This document shows positions 25,241 to 34,805 of a stretch of DNA of 64,000 bases, in pieces (position 1 is the first letter of the stretch; every line of letters starts with the position of its first letter). Source of the stretch: Brucella pseudintermedia (GTDB lineage Bacteria; Pseudomonadota; Alphaproteobacteria; Rhizobiales; Rhizobiaceae). The notes under the pieces were generated by a model. It saw only the letters and a list, made by a program, of their open reading frames with translations, ran no database searches and was not told the DNA's origin. The translations under genes were made by a program, and so were the position numbers. The stretch is taken from the NCBI RefSeq assembly GCF_008932435.1, contig NZ_WBWE01000001.1, forward strand, positions 310,001-374,000. Reading direction: 5' to 3'.

Positions 25241-26248
25241 TCACTTATGCCGGATACGCGGATTGATGAGACCGTACAGCAGATCGACGACCAGATTCAC
25301 CAGCATGATGATGAATGCGATCAGCAGCAATCCGCTTTGCACGACCGGATAGTCGCGGCGGAAAATGGAATCGAGCATCCATTTGCCGATACCGGGCCAT
25401 GAGAAGATCGTCTCGGTGAGGATCGCGCCGGCCATCAGAACGCCGACCTGAAGGCCGATTGTCGTGATGACGGGGATCATCGCATTGCGCAGTGCATGCA
25501 GACCGACAACGCGGCGAATCGGCAGGCCCTTGGCGCGTGCGGTGCGCACATAATCCTCACCCAGAACTTCCAGCATCGCCGAGCGCGTCTGGCGTGCAAT
25601 GACGGCCAGCGGAATGGTCGCGAGCACGATCGTCGGCAGGATGAGATGCGAGACCGCGGAGGCGAAAGCGCCCTTCTGGTCCGACATCAGGCTGTCAATC
25701 AGCATGAAACCGGTGACGGGCGGGAAGAAATAGAGCAGCGAGATGCGGCCGGAGACCGGCGTCCATTGCAGCACGCCTGAGAACAGAATAATGAGCAGAA
25801 GCGCCCACCAGAAAATCGGCATTGAGTAACCGACCAGCGAAACGCCCATCAGTCCCTGATCGAACCATGAGCCGCGCTTGACAGCCGCGATGACGCCGGC
25901 GGGAATGCCGAGGAGAATAGCCAGAATGATCGCGCAGATGGACAACTCAACGGTTGCAGGAAACAGCGCGAAGAATTCAGTGAGAACAGGCTTTTTGGTC
26001 ACCAGTGACTGGCCGAAATCGCCATGCAGCAGGTTCCAGACATAGTCGAGATATTGCTGCCAGATCGGGCGGTCGAAGCCAAGTTGCGCCATCAGTTCGG
26101 CATGGCGCTCGGGGCTTACGCCGCGTTCGCCGGCCATCAACAGCACAGGATCGCCGGGAAGAACCCGGACGAAGGCAAAAGCCACGATTGTGATGCCTAT
26201 GAAGGTCGGAACCAGATAGACGAGTTTGTTCAATAAGAAGCGGAACAT
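25241..26248 (-). CDS. dppB: Dipeptide ABC transporter permease DppB
   Basis: A 335-residue permease with the typical DppB start (MFRFLLNKLVYLVPTFIGIT) and the EAA loop (EDYVRTARAKGLPIRRVVGLHALRNAMIPV). Six membrane helices are predicted, with a large periplasmic loop between helices 1 and 2 (RVLPGDPVLLMAGERG). A hairpin separates it from dppA. Confidence 0.92.
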   Translation of the reverse strand: MFRFLLNKLVYLVPTFIGITIVAFAFVRVLPGDPVLLMAGERGVSPERHAELMAQLGFDRPIWQQYLDYVWNLLHGDFGQSLVTKKPVLTEFFALFPATVELSICAIILAILLGIPAGVIAAVKRGSWFDQGLMGVSLVGYSMPIFWWALLLIILFSGVLQWTPVSGRISLLYFFPPVTGFMLIDSLMSDQKGAFASAVSHLILPTIVLATIPLAVIARQTRSAMLEVLGEDYVRTARAKGLPIRRVVGLHALRNAMIPVITTIGLQVGVLMAGAILTETIFSWPGIGKWMLDSIFRRDYPVVQSGLLLIAFIIMLVNLVVDLLYGLINPRIRHK

Positions 26249-26261
26249 ACAAAAACTCCGA

Positions 26262-26290
26262 CCGGGTGCAGGGGATCACCCTACACCCGG
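26262..26290 (-). promoter_or_regulatory. dppA-dppB intercistronic hairpin
   Basis: CCGGGTG / CACCCGG with an inner AGGG / CCCT pairing forms a stem in the 61-base gap. Such hairpins after binding-protein genes commonly protect the upstream message and raise the binding protein above the permease level. No T-run follows. Confidence 0.65.
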
Positions 26291-26309
26291 CCGCTCGTGT
26301 TGTCAGATT

Positions 26310-27905
26310 TTACTCGGAAATATCGACTTCTTCGAAGCGATAGTCACCAAGCGGGCTCTGCTTGAAGCCGGTAACCTTGGCCGACATCGGCACGAAGACC
26401 GTCGAGTGAGCGAGGGTGTTCCACGGAGCCTGCTCCTTGAAGATCACCTGCGCTTCTTCGTAAAGCTTGGCGCGCTCTTCCTGGCTGGTCGTGACCTTGG
26501 CCTTCTGGATCAGGTCTTCAAACGGCTTGTAGCACCACTGGGCGCGGTTGTTCGAACCAACGCCAGCGCAGCCGAGAAGCGTGCCCATGAAGTTGTCCGG
26601 ATCGCCATTGTCGCCGGTCCAGCCGAGGATCACGGCACCGTCACGCTCCTTGTCGCCCGATTTCTTGAGGTATTCGCCCCATTCCATCGAAACGATCTCT
26701 GCACTGACGCCAACCTTGGCAAGATCGGACTGCATGAGTTCAGCCGTGCGGCGGCCGTTCGGCATATAAGGACGGCTGACGGGCATAGCCCACAGCTTCA
26801 TCTTCAGATCCTTCACGCCAGCGGCTTCGAGAGCCTTCTTGGCAGCTTCTGGATCGTACTTGTCGTCCTCGATCTTGTCGTTATAGCCCCACATCGTCGG
26901 CGGGATCGGGTTCTTGGCCACCTGGCCCTGGCCCTGATACACGGCATCGACAATCGCCTGCTTGTTGATAGCCTGGTTCAGCGCCTTGCGGACTTCCGGC
27001 TTGTCATAAGGCGCCTTCAGCGTGTTGTACGCGAAGTAAGCCACGTTAAGGCCAGCCTGCTCGTCGACCTTGAGGTTGGAATCGGCCTGGAGGCCCTTGA
27101 TGTCGGCCGGAGCCGGATAGGACATCAGATGGCATTCGCCAGCCTTGAGCTTCTGCGCGCGAACAGCAGGATCGGTGGTGATCGCGAAGACGAGATCGTC
27201 GATCTTCGGCTTGCCGCCCCAATAGTTTTCATTGGCCTTGAAGCGAACGACGGCGTCCTTCTGGTAGGCGACGAACTGGAACGGGCCGGTGCCGACCGGA
27301 ACCTGGTTCAGATCGTCCTTCTTGCCATCGGCGGCAAGCTTGTCGGTATATTCCTTCGAGATGATCGAAGCGAAAGGCATCGAGATATTGGCGAGGAACG
27401 GCGCTTCCGGACGGTTCAGCACAAACTTGACCGTGTAATCGTCAACCTTGACGATGTCCTTGATCAGAGCGCCCATCTCCATGCTGTCGAAATATTCGTA
27501 GGTGATGCCAGCGGTGTACTGATGCCAGGGATTATCCTTGTTGCGCATGCGGTCATACGAAAAGATCACGTCGTCCGCATTGAAATCACGCGTTGGCGTG
27601 AAATAGTCGTTCGAGTGGAACTTGACGCCCTTGCGCAGATGGAAGGTGTATTCCAGACCGTCGCTGGAAACGTCCCAGCTCTCTGCGAGACCCGGCACGA
27701 CTTTCGTGGTTCCGTTTTCGAATTCGGCAAGGCGGTTGTAAACCGGATGGGCCGAGGCGTCGAACGTATCGCCGCCGGTATAGGCAGCCGGATCGAAGCC
27801 TTCAGGCGAAGCCGGCGAGCAATACACAAAGGTCTTCGCCGATGCAGCACCGCCCATCAGAGCCACCAGCGCGGTTGCTGCCAGGAGTTTTTGGTAGAAT
27901 TTCAT
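26310..27905 (-). CDS. dppA: Dipeptide-binding protein
   Basis: The 531-residue precursor begins [19 protein letters not shown] with signal-peptide cleavage after ASA, and belongs to SBP_bac_5. [24 protein letters not shown] and the C-terminal [13 protein letters not shown]-like segment are typical of DppA. ATG 27905 has GGAGGCGG upstream; the open frame extends 36 codons further up but without signal-peptide logic. It delivers dipeptides to DppBCDF at the inner membrane and is the first gene of the operon. Confidence 0.92.
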   Translation of the reverse strand: MKFYQKLLAATALVALMGGAASAKTFVYCSPASPEGFDPAAYTGGDTFDASAHPVYNRLAEFENGTTKVVPGLAESWDVSSDGLEYTFHLRKGVKFHSNDYFTPTRDFNADDVIFSYDRMRNKDNPWHQYTAGITYEYFDSMEMGALIKDIVKVDDYTVKFVLNRPEAPFLANISMPFASIISKEYTDKLAADGKKDDLNQVPVGTGPFQFVAYQKDAVVRFKANENYWGGKPKIDDLVFAITTDPAVRAQKLKAGECHLMSYPAPADIKGLQADSNLKVDEQAGLNVAYFAYNTLKAPYDKPEVRKALNQAINKQAIVDAVYQGQGQVAKNPIPPTMWGYNDKIEDDKYDPEAAKKALEAAGVKDLKMKLWAMPVSRPYMPNGRRTAELMQSDLAKVGVSAEIVSMEWGEYLKKSGDKERDGAVILGWTGDNGDPDNFMGTLLGCAGVGSNNRAQWCYKPFEDLIQKAKVTTSQEERAKLYEEAQVIFKEQAPWNTLAHSTVFVPMSAKVTGFKQSPLGDYRFEEVDISE

Positions 27906-28043
27906 TATTGTCCGCCTCCACGGAAAAGCATGCCGCGCGCACCCCATTGCCCGCAGCTTGCGCTTATCGAAACGTGTGGATCGCCACTTTGCAAGCGCAA
28001 TTTTTAGAACCACTTCATATTCTCAACCGATTACGGGACTAAT

Positions 28044-28064
28044 CGTTAGATTTTTATTCTAACG
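28044..28064. promoter_or_regulatory. Inverted repeat upstream of dppA
   Basis: CGTTAGA / TCTAACG with a T-rich seven-base loop lies about 140 bases before the dppA start, in the divergent gap shared with the HugZ-like gene. It may be an operator or a weak terminator of a short transcript. No regulator can be named. Confidence 0.4.
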
Positions 28065-28306
28065 AGACGGGCAATTTCGGAATATTGCGCTAAAGCGTGC
28101 GGATTTATAATATTATTCGCACGCATTTTGCATGGGGTAATGCAAGCTGTGCATCACCGACTCGGACGCGACATCGATGTGTCCGATCAATTGGAAATTG
28201 TTCCCGGTTTCAGCCGCCAGCAGCATCGACATCCAAATGGACTGGCGCTTTCTGAAAAGGCGCAGTATTAAGTGGACAGCAAAAATCATATTTAAGTTGC
28301 GCATCG

Positions 28307-29044
28307 ATGCCCGAAGCCAATCCCATTCGCCCCACCACGCCCGAGGCCATTCAGCTTGCCAAGACCTTGCTGCGTACGTCGCGCTATGGGGCCATTGCCG
28401 TTTTCGATGCGGCAACCGGCAGACCGCTGGCGAGCCGCGTTGCAGTGGCAACGGACACGGATGGCACTCCGCTGATATTGGTCTCCGGCCTGGCGGCACA
28501 TACGCCGGGCCTGCTGGCAAACCCGGCCTGCTCGCTTCTGCTCGGCGAGGTCGGGAAGGGAGACCCCCTCGCCCATGCCCGCGTCACGCTGCACTGTCAG
28601 GCGCGAAAGGTTGAGAAGGCCGCCACCGACTATCCGCGCGTCCGCCGGCGCTATCTCAATCACAATCCGAAGGGTTCGCTCTATGTAGATCTGGGGGATT
28701 TCGCTTTCTTCCGGCTCGAAGTGGAAGGCGCCAGCCTCAACGGCGGCTTCGGCAGGGCATTCAACCTGACGCGGGACGATTTAATATGTGCAGCGTCCAT
28801 CAGTGCCGACTTTGCCGAAGGCGAGCAGAACGCGCTTGACGGCCTTAATGAAAATCATGCGCTTGAAATCGCACATATTGCGCGCGGGCTTACGAAATCA
28901 GGCGCCCTTCGAGAACAGTTCAAAATTGTGGGTATCGACCCCGATGGTGCCGATATTGCCAGTGGCGACCGCGTTCTTCGTCACGTATTTTCGACGCAGC
29001 CCGATTCCCTAAGGGAAGCTGTTACAGCACTGGCGAAACGGTAA
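28307..29044 (+). CDS. HugZ-like / pyridoxamine 5'-phosphate oxidase-fold protein
   Basis: This 245-residue protein has an N-terminal FMN-binding split-barrel of the PNPOx type (LLRTSRYGAIAVFDAATGRPLASRVAVATDTDG, PCSLLLGEVGKGDPLAHARVTL) and a C-terminal DUF2470 domain from about residue 160 (NENHALEIAHIARGL, GIDPDGADIASGDR). This layout is that of HugZ-type heme-utilisation proteins, which degrade or bind heme. The characteristic C-terminal extension of true HugZ is not evident, so the role in heme metabolism is only suggested. It is divergent from dppA. Confidence 0.78.
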   Translation: MPEANPIRPTTPEAIQLAKTLLRTSRYGAIAVFDAATGRPLASRVAVATDTDGTPLILVSGLAAHTPGLLANPACSLLLGEVGKGDPLAHARVTLHCQARKVEKAATDYPRVRRRYLNHNPKGSLYVDLGDFAFFRLEVEGASLNGGFGRAFNLTRDDLICAASISADFAEGEQNALDGLNENHALEIAHIARGLTKSGALREQFKIVGIDPDGADIASGDRVLRHVFSTQPDSLREAVTALAKR

Positions 29045-29227
29045 AATAAACCCCCTTGAAACAAAATCGCATTTTTTTTGGGACGAAATTGCACGTCTTT
29101 ATACTGGATTGAATATAAGCAAGGGCTTTTCAAACGCCGCCACTAGCATTATTTTGAACGTGCATGCTTATGAAAATTTGCATGTATATTTTTAACTTTG
29201 TCCAGTCTTACGGGGGTATGACGGCAA

Positions 29228-29575
29228 ATGAGCAACCAAGATACTTTCTTTGATTTGATTGAAAATGTAGATCAGGCCGCCGATTTTCTTTCGGCTCTTG
29301 CTAACAATAAGCGATTACTAATTTTATGTAAGTTGCTTCACAATGAAATGTCCGTCGGTGCGCTTGCCAAGGCGATTGACCTTAGCCAATCCGCTTTGTC
29401 TCAGCACCTGGCAAAACTACGAGCTCTTGAACTCGTTTCAACCCGCCGCGACGCGCAGACCATCTACTACATGGTCTCTTCGCCGCATATCGAGTTGATG
29501 TTGTCGACATTATCGAGTCTGTATATGAGTCCAGCACCGCGCAGACAGAATCTGGCGGCAGTCGCTCACGCATAA
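29228..29575 (+). CDS. ArsR family regulator, NolR-like
   Basis: The 115-residue protein has a winged helix-turn-helix of the ArsR/SmtB class and shares with rhizobial NolR the stretches ALANNKRLLIL, EMSVGALAKAIDLSQSALSQH and VSTRRDAQTIYY. It lacks the metal-binding Cys box of ArsR. NolR in rhizobia represses nodulation genes and quorum-sensing genes; in non-nodulating relatives it may affect motility and growth-phase control. The upstream 180 bases are AT-rich and carry a GTGCATG...TTGCATG pair at about 29160-29185. Confidence 0.82.
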   Translation: MSNQDTFFDLIENVDQAADFLSALANNKRLLILCKLLHNEMSVGALAKAIDLSQSALSQHLAKLRALELVSTRRDAQTIYYMVSSPHIELMLSTLSSLYMSPAPRRQNLAAVAHA

Positions 29576-29588
29576 CATCATGAGGTCA

Positions 29589-29627
29589 CAGCCGTGCGAT
29601 GAACGAAAATTCTCATTCGCACGGCTG
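29589..29627 (+). promoter_or_regulatory. Hairpin enclosing the trmH-like start codon
   Basis: CAGCCGTGCGATGA (29589-29602) pairs with TCAT-T-CGCACGGCTG (29613-29627), fourteen base pairs with one bulged T. The ATG start of the methyltransferase is inside the left arm. The fold would hide the start from ribosomes. Confidence 0.7.
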
Positions 29628-30426
29628 CGTCCTGACCATTGACGATCCGGACGACATCCGCCTCTCCCCTTATCGCAGCATTCGCGAAAAAGACCTCGTG
29701 GGCCGACAGCAGCGTTTCATTGCGGAAGGCAAGGTGGTTCTGAACGTCCTGCTTTCCTCTTCCGCACGATTTGAAACGGAATCGCTGCTCGTTCTGGAAA
29801 ACCGGCTGGCAGGCCTCGCGGAGCAACTTGGTCAACTCCCGCCCGATGTTCCCGTCTATTCCGTCCCGCAGGCCGTCATGGATGCAGTTGCGGGATTTCA
29901 TGTTCATCGGGGCATTCTCGCGGTCGGTCGCCGCACACCGCAGCCCGGCCTGCAGGCGATGCTCGCAGCCCTCCCCGCCAAATCGCTTGTCGTGGTATTG
30001 TGCGGCATTTCCAATCACGACAATGTCGGCTCTATTTTTCGCAATGCCGCCGCTTTCGAGGCAGACTGCGTGCTGATGGATGAAACTTGCTGCGATCCGC
30101 TTTATCGCAAGGCCATCCGTGTATCCGTCGGTGCGACGCTAAAAGTCCCCTATTTCCACGGCGGCAATATCGATGAAATCATCGCCGCGCTTGGCGATGG
30201 CGGTTTCAATCTGCTTGCGCTCAGCCCGTCATCTTCGCTCAGCATCTATGATGCGGCGAAGCATGACCGTCACGGACTCCTGCTCGGAACCGAAGGGGAA
30301 GGATTGCCACCAAGGTTACTTGAAAAGCTTCAAACGGCGCGGATTCCCATGTCGGCTGCATTCGACAGCCTGAATGTCGCAACCGCATCGGGCATCGCCC
30401 TGTCCCGGTTCAGCAAGTTTTCATGA
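29599..30426 (+). CDS. TrmH/SpoU family RNA 2'-O-methyltransferase
   Basis: The 275-residue protein has an N-terminal RNA-binding segment (PYRSIREKDLVGRQQRFIAEG) and a C-terminal SPOUT knot domain with the three motifs: CGISNHDNVGSIFRNA, LLLGTEGEGLP and SLNVATASGIAL. It methylates a ribose in tRNA or rRNA with SAM; the target cannot be told. No other start fits, and that ATG is buried in a hairpin. The NolR-like gene is 23 bases upstream. Confidence 0.88.
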   Translation: MNENSHSHGCVLTIDDPDDIRLSPYRSIREKDLVGRQQRFIAEGKVVLNVLLSSSARFETESLLVLENRLAGLAEQLGQLPPDVPVYSVPQAVMDAVAGFHVHRGILAVGRRTPQPGLQAMLAALPAKSLVVVLCGISNHDNVGSIFRNAAAFEADCVLMDETCCDPLYRKAIRVSVGATLKVPYFHGGNIDEIIAALGDGGFNLLALSPSSSLSIYDAAKHDRHGLLLGTEGEGLPPRLLEKLQTARIPMSAAFDSLNVATASGIALSRFSKFS

Positions 30427-30435
30427 GCAAATATC

Positions 30436-30470
30436 AAAAAAACCTCCGGCTTCGGACCAGAGGTTTTTTT
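30436..30470. terminator. Bidirectional intrinsic terminator
   Basis: AAAAAAACCTC / GAGGTTTTTTT forms an 11-base-pair stem between the convergent TrmH-like and mnmA genes. Confidence 0.88.
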
Positions 30471-30490
30471 AATTCAGCCGGAAAGATTTA

Positions 30491-31687
30491 TCAGGCTGCC
30501 GAGGCGCTAGCCGTGTTGGCAACAAGACGGCGCAGCATTTCTTCCGCCTGCGGTTCACGCTCGGAACGACCGATAAAGCCGCCGCCAAAGACGCGCGCGG
30601 TATTGCTCTCGTCGGAATAGAGCACGCAGGCCTGTCCGGGAGCGATGCCGCTTTCGCCATCCACCAGCTCAACCCAGGTCTGGCCATCGGCATGGTGCAG
30701 TACGGCGGGACGCGGCGGCCGTGTCGAGCGGACCTTGGCGAACACCTCCATGCCGCTTTCGGGCAAATCGCCAATTGGCGCATCGCCCAGCCAGTTGATG
30801 TCGCGCAGGAAAACTTTGTGCGTTTCCAGCGCTTCACGCGGACCGACGATAACCCGTGCATTGGCAGCATCAAGATGGACGACATAAAGCGGTTCACCAG
30901 TGGCGACCCCAATACCGCGGCGCTGGCCGACCGTGTAATGCACGATGCCGTCGTGGCGGCCGAGCGTACGCCCGTCAATATGGACAATATCGCCAGGATT
31001 GGCCGCTTCGGGCTTCAACTTGGAGATAATGTCCGAATATTTGCCCTGCGGCACGAAGCAAATATCCTGGCTATCCTGCTTCTTGGCGACGGTCAGGCCC
31101 ATTTCCTCCGCGATTTCGCGTACCTGCGCCTTCGGCAGATGACCAAGCGGGAAGCGCAGATAATCAATCTGCTCCTGCGTGGTGGCGAAAAGGAAGTAGC
31201 TCTGGTCGCGATCCGTGTCGACCGGACGATAAAGCGCGCGATGCGCGCCATTGGCGCGGCTGCGAATATAGTGGCCGGTCGCCAGCGCATCGGCACCGAG
31301 ATCGCGCGCGGTTTGCAGGAGATCGGCGAATTTTACCGTCTGATTGCACGAAACGCATGGGATAGGCGTTTCGCCGCTGACATAGGAATTCGCAAAAGGA
31401 TCGATCACGGCCTCGCGGAAGCGCGCTTCGTAATCGAGGACGTAATGCGGAATGCCCAGACTTTCCGAAACGCGGCGGGCATCTTCGATGTCCTGTCCCG
31501 CGCAGCAGGAACCGGCGCGGTGAACCGCTGCGCCATGGTCATAAAGCTGCAGCGTCACGCCAACGACATCGTAACCTTCACGTTTGAGAATCCCGGCCAC
31601 AACAGATGAATCGACGCCGCCCGACATGGCGACGACAACGCGCGTGTCTTCCGGCTTTCCCGGCAGATCGAGGCTGTTCAGGCTCAT
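30491..31687 (-). CDS. mnmA: tRNA-specific 2-thiouridylase
   Basis: MnmA thiolates U34 of tRNA-Lys, -Glu and -Gln. The 399-residue protein has the PP-loop SGGVDSS near residue 22, the first catalytic Cys in [11 protein letters not shown] and the second in [13 protein letters not shown], then the central and beta-barrel domains (YYTVGQRRG-like [13 protein letters not shown]). The start at 31687 ([14 protein letters not shown]) is preferred to an ATG 13 codons upstream. It is monocistronic. Confidence 0.95.
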   Translation of the reverse strand: MSLNSLDLPGKPEDTRVVVAMSGGVDSSVVAGILKREGYDVVGVTLQLYDHGAAVHRAGSCCAGQDIEDARRVSESLGIPHYVLDYEARFREAVIDPFANSYVSGETPIPCVSCNQTVKFADLLQTARDLGADALATGHYIRSRANGAHRALYRPVDTDRDQSYFLFATTQEQIDYLRFPLGHLPKAQVREIAEEMGLTVAKKQDSQDICFVPQGKYSDIISKLKPEAANPGDIVHIDGRTLGRHDGIVHYTVGQRRGIGVATGEPLYVVHLDAANARVIVGPREALETHKVFLRDINWLGDAPIGDLPESGMEVFAKVRSTRPPRPAVLHHADGQTWVELVDGESGIAPGQACVLYSDESNTARVFGGGFIGRSEREPQAEEMLRRLVANTASASAA

Positions 31688-31989
31688 GATTGATTCCAGC
31701 TTCCGGGCAAGTGCCCTGCTTCTCAAAATTTAGGTTTCTTCGCCCTATATAGGCCAAACTGCGGCAATTTGCCAAGGGGCCGGGAACAATCATTGGCCAG
31801 TTTGCGACAGGCGGCGCACACTTCCCCGTGAAGTTTTCCGGTCTTATGTCCCGAAAATGCTGGCAAGAGCGCGATAACGAGCATTTTTTCAAGTCTTACC
31901 AGAGAGTTACCAGCGGCTTAGGTAATTTTTAAAGCTGTCGGGTTAGTCTCCTACTCGATTAGGTCCTTGAGTGTTGTGTAGAGAGTACA

Positions 31990-32265
31990 ATGACCGATCT
32001 GGTAAGACCGCGTATAAAGTATGTTATCGGTCCTGATGGCAGCCCGCTGACCATCGCGGACCTCCCCCCCGCCAATACAAGGCGCTGGGTCATCCGCCGC
32101 AAGGCTGAAGTCGTCGCCGCGGTGCGGGGTGGACTTCTGAGCCTTGAGGAGGCATGCCAGCGTTACACATTGACGGTGGAGGAATTCCTTTCCTGGCAAT
32201 CCTCAATCGATGAGCATGGTCTCGCCGGCCTCAGGACCACCAGAATTCAACAGTATCGTCACTAA
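31990..32265 (+). CDS. sciP: CtrA inhibitor SciP
   Basis: The 91-residue DUF1153 protein starts MTDLVRPRIKYVIGPDGSPLT and contains RRWVIRRKAEVVAAVRGGLLSLEEACQRY, a helix-turn-helix. In Caulobacter SciP binds CtrA and blocks its activation of transcription in G1, and it also binds DNA. Length and conserved start agree with the family. It lies about 4 kb from ctrA in this window. A GC-rich terminator follows at 32361. Confidence 0.93.
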   Translation: MTDLVRPRIKYVIGPDGSPLTIADLPPANTRRWVIRRKAEVVAAVRGGLLSLEEACQRYTLTVEEFLSWQSSIDEHGLAGLRTTRIQQYRH

Positions 32266-32360
32266 AACCGTCTCCCAACACCGGGACCGGCTTTGGAAGG
32301 ACGGGATCGGGCTCCTGCGGAACAGGTCTTCCGCGAAGGGGCCATTGATCGACAAATCGA

Positions 32361-32386
32361 AAACCGGCCCTCGCGGCCGGTTTTTA
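32361..32386 (+). terminator. Intrinsic terminator
   Basis: AAACCGGCC / GGCCGGTTT with a five-base loop followed by TTATTT, 95 bases after sciP. The intervening DNA carries a short GGACGGGATCGGGCTCCTGCGG-like repeat remnant. Confidence 0.8.
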
Positions 32387-32456
32387 TTTGCACATTGCGT
32401 TCCTATGTTGTGAACTTGGCGCGTTGATCCAGACACGCAATGTTCAGGAGGATGGC

Positions 32457-32753
32457 ATGAGCGGAACGATCGAGATTCGCAAGGAAGACAGTTCCGACGG
32501 CGGACGCTATGCGGCTGTTCTCGACGGCAGTGAAGCCGAAATGACCTATACGAAGCTCGGCCCTTCGCTGATATCCATCGACCATACTTTCGTGCCCGAT
32601 GCGATGCGTGGCAAAGGCGTCGCGCAGGCACTTGCCAAGAATGCGGTTCTGGATGCGCGCCGGAGCGGGTGGAAGATCATCCCGCGCTGCAGCTTCATGC
32701 ACGCGCAGGCAATGCGCCATCCCGACTGGTCGGATGTTTTCGGCAAGGAATAA
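32457..32753 (+). CDS. Small GNAT protein (YjdJ/Acetyltransf_CG type)
   Basis: This 98-residue protein is the short GNAT form with the conserved HTFVPDAMRGKGVAQALAKNAVLDARRSGWKIIPRCSFM core, and a C-terminal HPDW. Such proteins consist of the acetyl-CoA-binding half of the GNAT fold; their substrate is unknown. AGGAGG stands 6 bases before ATG 32457. It is independent of its neighbours. Confidence 0.88.
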   Translation: MSGTIEIRKEDSSDGGRYAAVLDGSEAEMTYTKLGPSLISIDHTFVPDAMRGKGVAQALAKNAVLDARRSGWKIIPRCSFMHAQAMRHPDWSDVFGKE

Positions 32754-32768
32754 TCGCTGGACTGAACC

Positions 32769-33701
32769 CTATTGCAGGTCGCGGATGCGGCGCGCCAGGC
32801 TCTTGGGGCCGGCCTTCTTGCCCTTTCCCGTGTCCGCTTTTTCGGCTGCCTCAAGAATGGAATGGATCGGCGATTCCGGCCCTTCCTTTTCAGCGGTCGC
32901 CGCTACCATGCGGGCGGCAAGTGCGGCCATTTCTTCGCGAAGGACTGCGTTCTCGCGCTTGATTTCAGCTAATTCCGGGCCGTCGCTCGCGCCAGCATTC
33001 CGGCGGCTATAACGCTCGATTTTTTCCTGTGCGTCCGAAAGTTCGGAAATCAGCTTCTCGAGTTTCTGCTGCAACTCGCTATTGCGCCGCTTTTCACTTT
33101 TCAGCTCCGTCTGCGCCGAGGTCAATTGGGTGGAAACTTCGTTGTAACGGGCTGCGGCTTCCTTGCGATCTCGACGCATTTCGGTCATCTCATTTGTCAG
33201 ACGGCTATATTCCGTCTCGCTTCCACTTATCTCGATACGCAATGTATCGGCCAGCCCCTCAAGCGCGGTGTAATGGCTTTGCATCCGTTCCAGTTCAGCC
33301 TGGAGGATTTGTGCCTTTTCCAGTGCTGTATCGCGCGCGTGCTCGGCTTCTTTCGTCACCCGCTCGTGTTCTGCCAGCTGTTTCTCGATATCAGCCTGAC
33401 TTGCCTCAAGCAACGGAATGCGTTTCAGCTCTTCATATTGCCGGGCAAGCAACACCTTCTGTTCGGCATTCTTCTGGCGTTCGAGCTTCAGCAACTGCTC
33501 CTGCCGGCTGACCGCAACGGCATATTCCGCGCGCAGCCCGTCGCGGTCAGCGCGAATCTCGGCAAGGGTGATGGGCAGTTCCGCCTGAACCTGCCGCCGC
33601 GCCAGAAAGAAGGCGCGCCGCCAGACCGAAGGGCCGAGCAGAACCACGACGAAAACCGTCACAAGCACCCCGAATATGAAAAAGAGAGCGGACTGGATCA
33701 C
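32769..33701 (-). CDS. Membrane-anchored coiled-coil protein
   Basis: I do not recognise a named family. The 310-residue protein has one N-terminal membrane helix (residues about 4-24), a short basic stretch (WRRAFFLARRQ), then a long charged coiled-coil of Glu, Lys, Gln and Arg from about residue 40 to 225, and a variable tail rich in Glu/Lys ending KKAGPKSLARRIRDLQ. It should face the cytoplasm with the coil. A scaffold role in the envelope is possible. It sits in the CtrA-related region beside eipA, convergent with the small GNAT gene. Confidence 0.65.
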   Translation of the reverse strand: MIQSALFFIFGVLVTVFVVVLLGPSVWRRAFFLARRQVQAELPITLAEIRADRDGLRAEYAVAVSRQEQLLKLERQKNAEQKVLLARQYEELKRIPLLEASQADIEKQLAEHERVTKEAEHARDTALEKAQILQAELERMQSHYTALEGLADTLRIEISGSETEYSRLTNEMTEMRRDRKEAAARYNEVSTQLTSAQTELKSEKRRNSELQQKLEKLISELSDAQEKIERYSRRNAGASDGPELAEIKRENAVLREEMAALAARMVAATAEKEGPESPIHSILEAAEKADTGKGKKAGPKSLARRIRDLQ

Positions 33702-33821
33702 GGTTTCAAATGGGCCCGAGCGGTTTCAGACAAGCATTTACTATTCATAATGCGCAGCCGACCGTCTTTCCAGCCAGCAAAACAATCACCGGCTGAAAGG
33801 ACACGGATCGGCAACCGGATT

Positions 33822-34418
33822 CTAGAACGGATTCCAGGTCGGAGCGGCAGACAGTTTCAGATAACCGATATTGACGCCCAGCCTCGCGCCCACACCCGTG
33901 CGGATCGGCACAAGCATGATGTTTTCGCGTTTCAGGACGTTGAAGCCGACACCGGCGACGACATAGGCGGAACCCGCTACACCGGCGTAACGGCCGTAAA
34001 GATTCTGGATGTCGTCCAGATTATAAACGAGCATCATCACGCGGGAACCCTGGCCGCCGAAATCCCAGCCAAGCGAGGGGCCTTGCCAGTAGGTCTTATG
34101 GTCGCCCGCGTTCTTGGTATAGAGTGTGCCTTCGCCATAGGTCAGGCCGCCGATGAAGGCGCCGGAACCTTCCTCGCCAAGAATATAGCCGTTGGGCAGA
34201 CCAAAGCTCTGGAACGCCTTCTCGACCGCACTTGCGATTCCACCCGAAGCTGACCCGAAGAACCTGTGACCAGATTCGACGATTTCATCGGCAGTGTATG
34301 TGTTCTGCGCCCTGGCCTGATTTGGCAGGGCGATGAAAGAAACAAACAGCGCCGCAAAAAACGCAACGAAGCACGCCGCATTGCGGAACCTGATTTGCGA
34401 CAGGGATTGTGTGGCCAT
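33822..34418 (-). CDS. eipA: Envelope integrity protein A (DUF1134)
   Basis: The 198-residue DUF1134 protein has a signal peptide (hydrophobic residues 14-32, cleavage after ARA-Q near 38) and a small beta-barrel-like domain (GGLTYGEGTLYTK, PSLGWDFGGQGSRVMMLVYNL). In Brucella abortus EipA is a periplasmic protein needed for envelope stress resistance and virulence, and its gene is a direct target of CtrA. It is divergent from chpT and close to ctrA. AAGGAA precedes the ATG. Confidence 0.93.
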   Translation of the reverse strand: MATQSLSQIRFRNAACFVAFFAALFVSFIALPNQARAQNTYTADEIVESGHRFFGSASGGIASAVEKAFQSFGLPNGYILGEEGSGAFIGGLTYGEGTLYTKNAGDHKTYWQGPSLGWDFGGQGSRVMMLVYNLDDIQNLYGRYAGVAGSAYVVAGVGFNVLKRENIMLVPIRTGVGARLGVNIGYLKLSAAPTWNPF

Positions 34419-34805
34419 GTAAAATTCCTTTTGGCTCTCCGCTCCTCTGTCTGACGGCCCTGTTAAAAAGCCAGACCACGTCTCTTACGGACATTTTGGT
34501 CGAATCGCGCCTATTTTAGACCCGAATTTATTGTCCAAACCTTTAAGCACCGAAATTGACTTTACCAAGGCATGAGATTTCCAGCTTTCCTCCGGAGGGT
34601 ATGCCCGGTCGAGGGATCAAAAAGCGAGCTTTGTTGCGGCAGTCCGATGGCGCGTGTATCCAGTTAAATCGACATTCAGGGCGATTCGCCCCTCTTCATG
34701 CAGCGCGCAAACTCTGGCTTTGCGGGCTGTCTCGTTAACCGATAACGATCCCGTTATCCGACCCGCTCGGAGACCGGGATCAGTCCGCGTTCCGGAGAAA
34801 ACGCC

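Noticed and set aside
28001-28064. Iron-control (Irr) box ahead of the HugZ-like gene
   Set aside because: TTTAGAA occurs near 28003 but the second half TTCTAAA is absent at the right distance, and the CGTTAGA repeat does not match the box.
31727-31989. CtrA binding site upstream of sciP
   Set aside because: TTAA and GGTTAG occur but not with the seven-base spacing of the full CtrA box, so the call would be unsupported.
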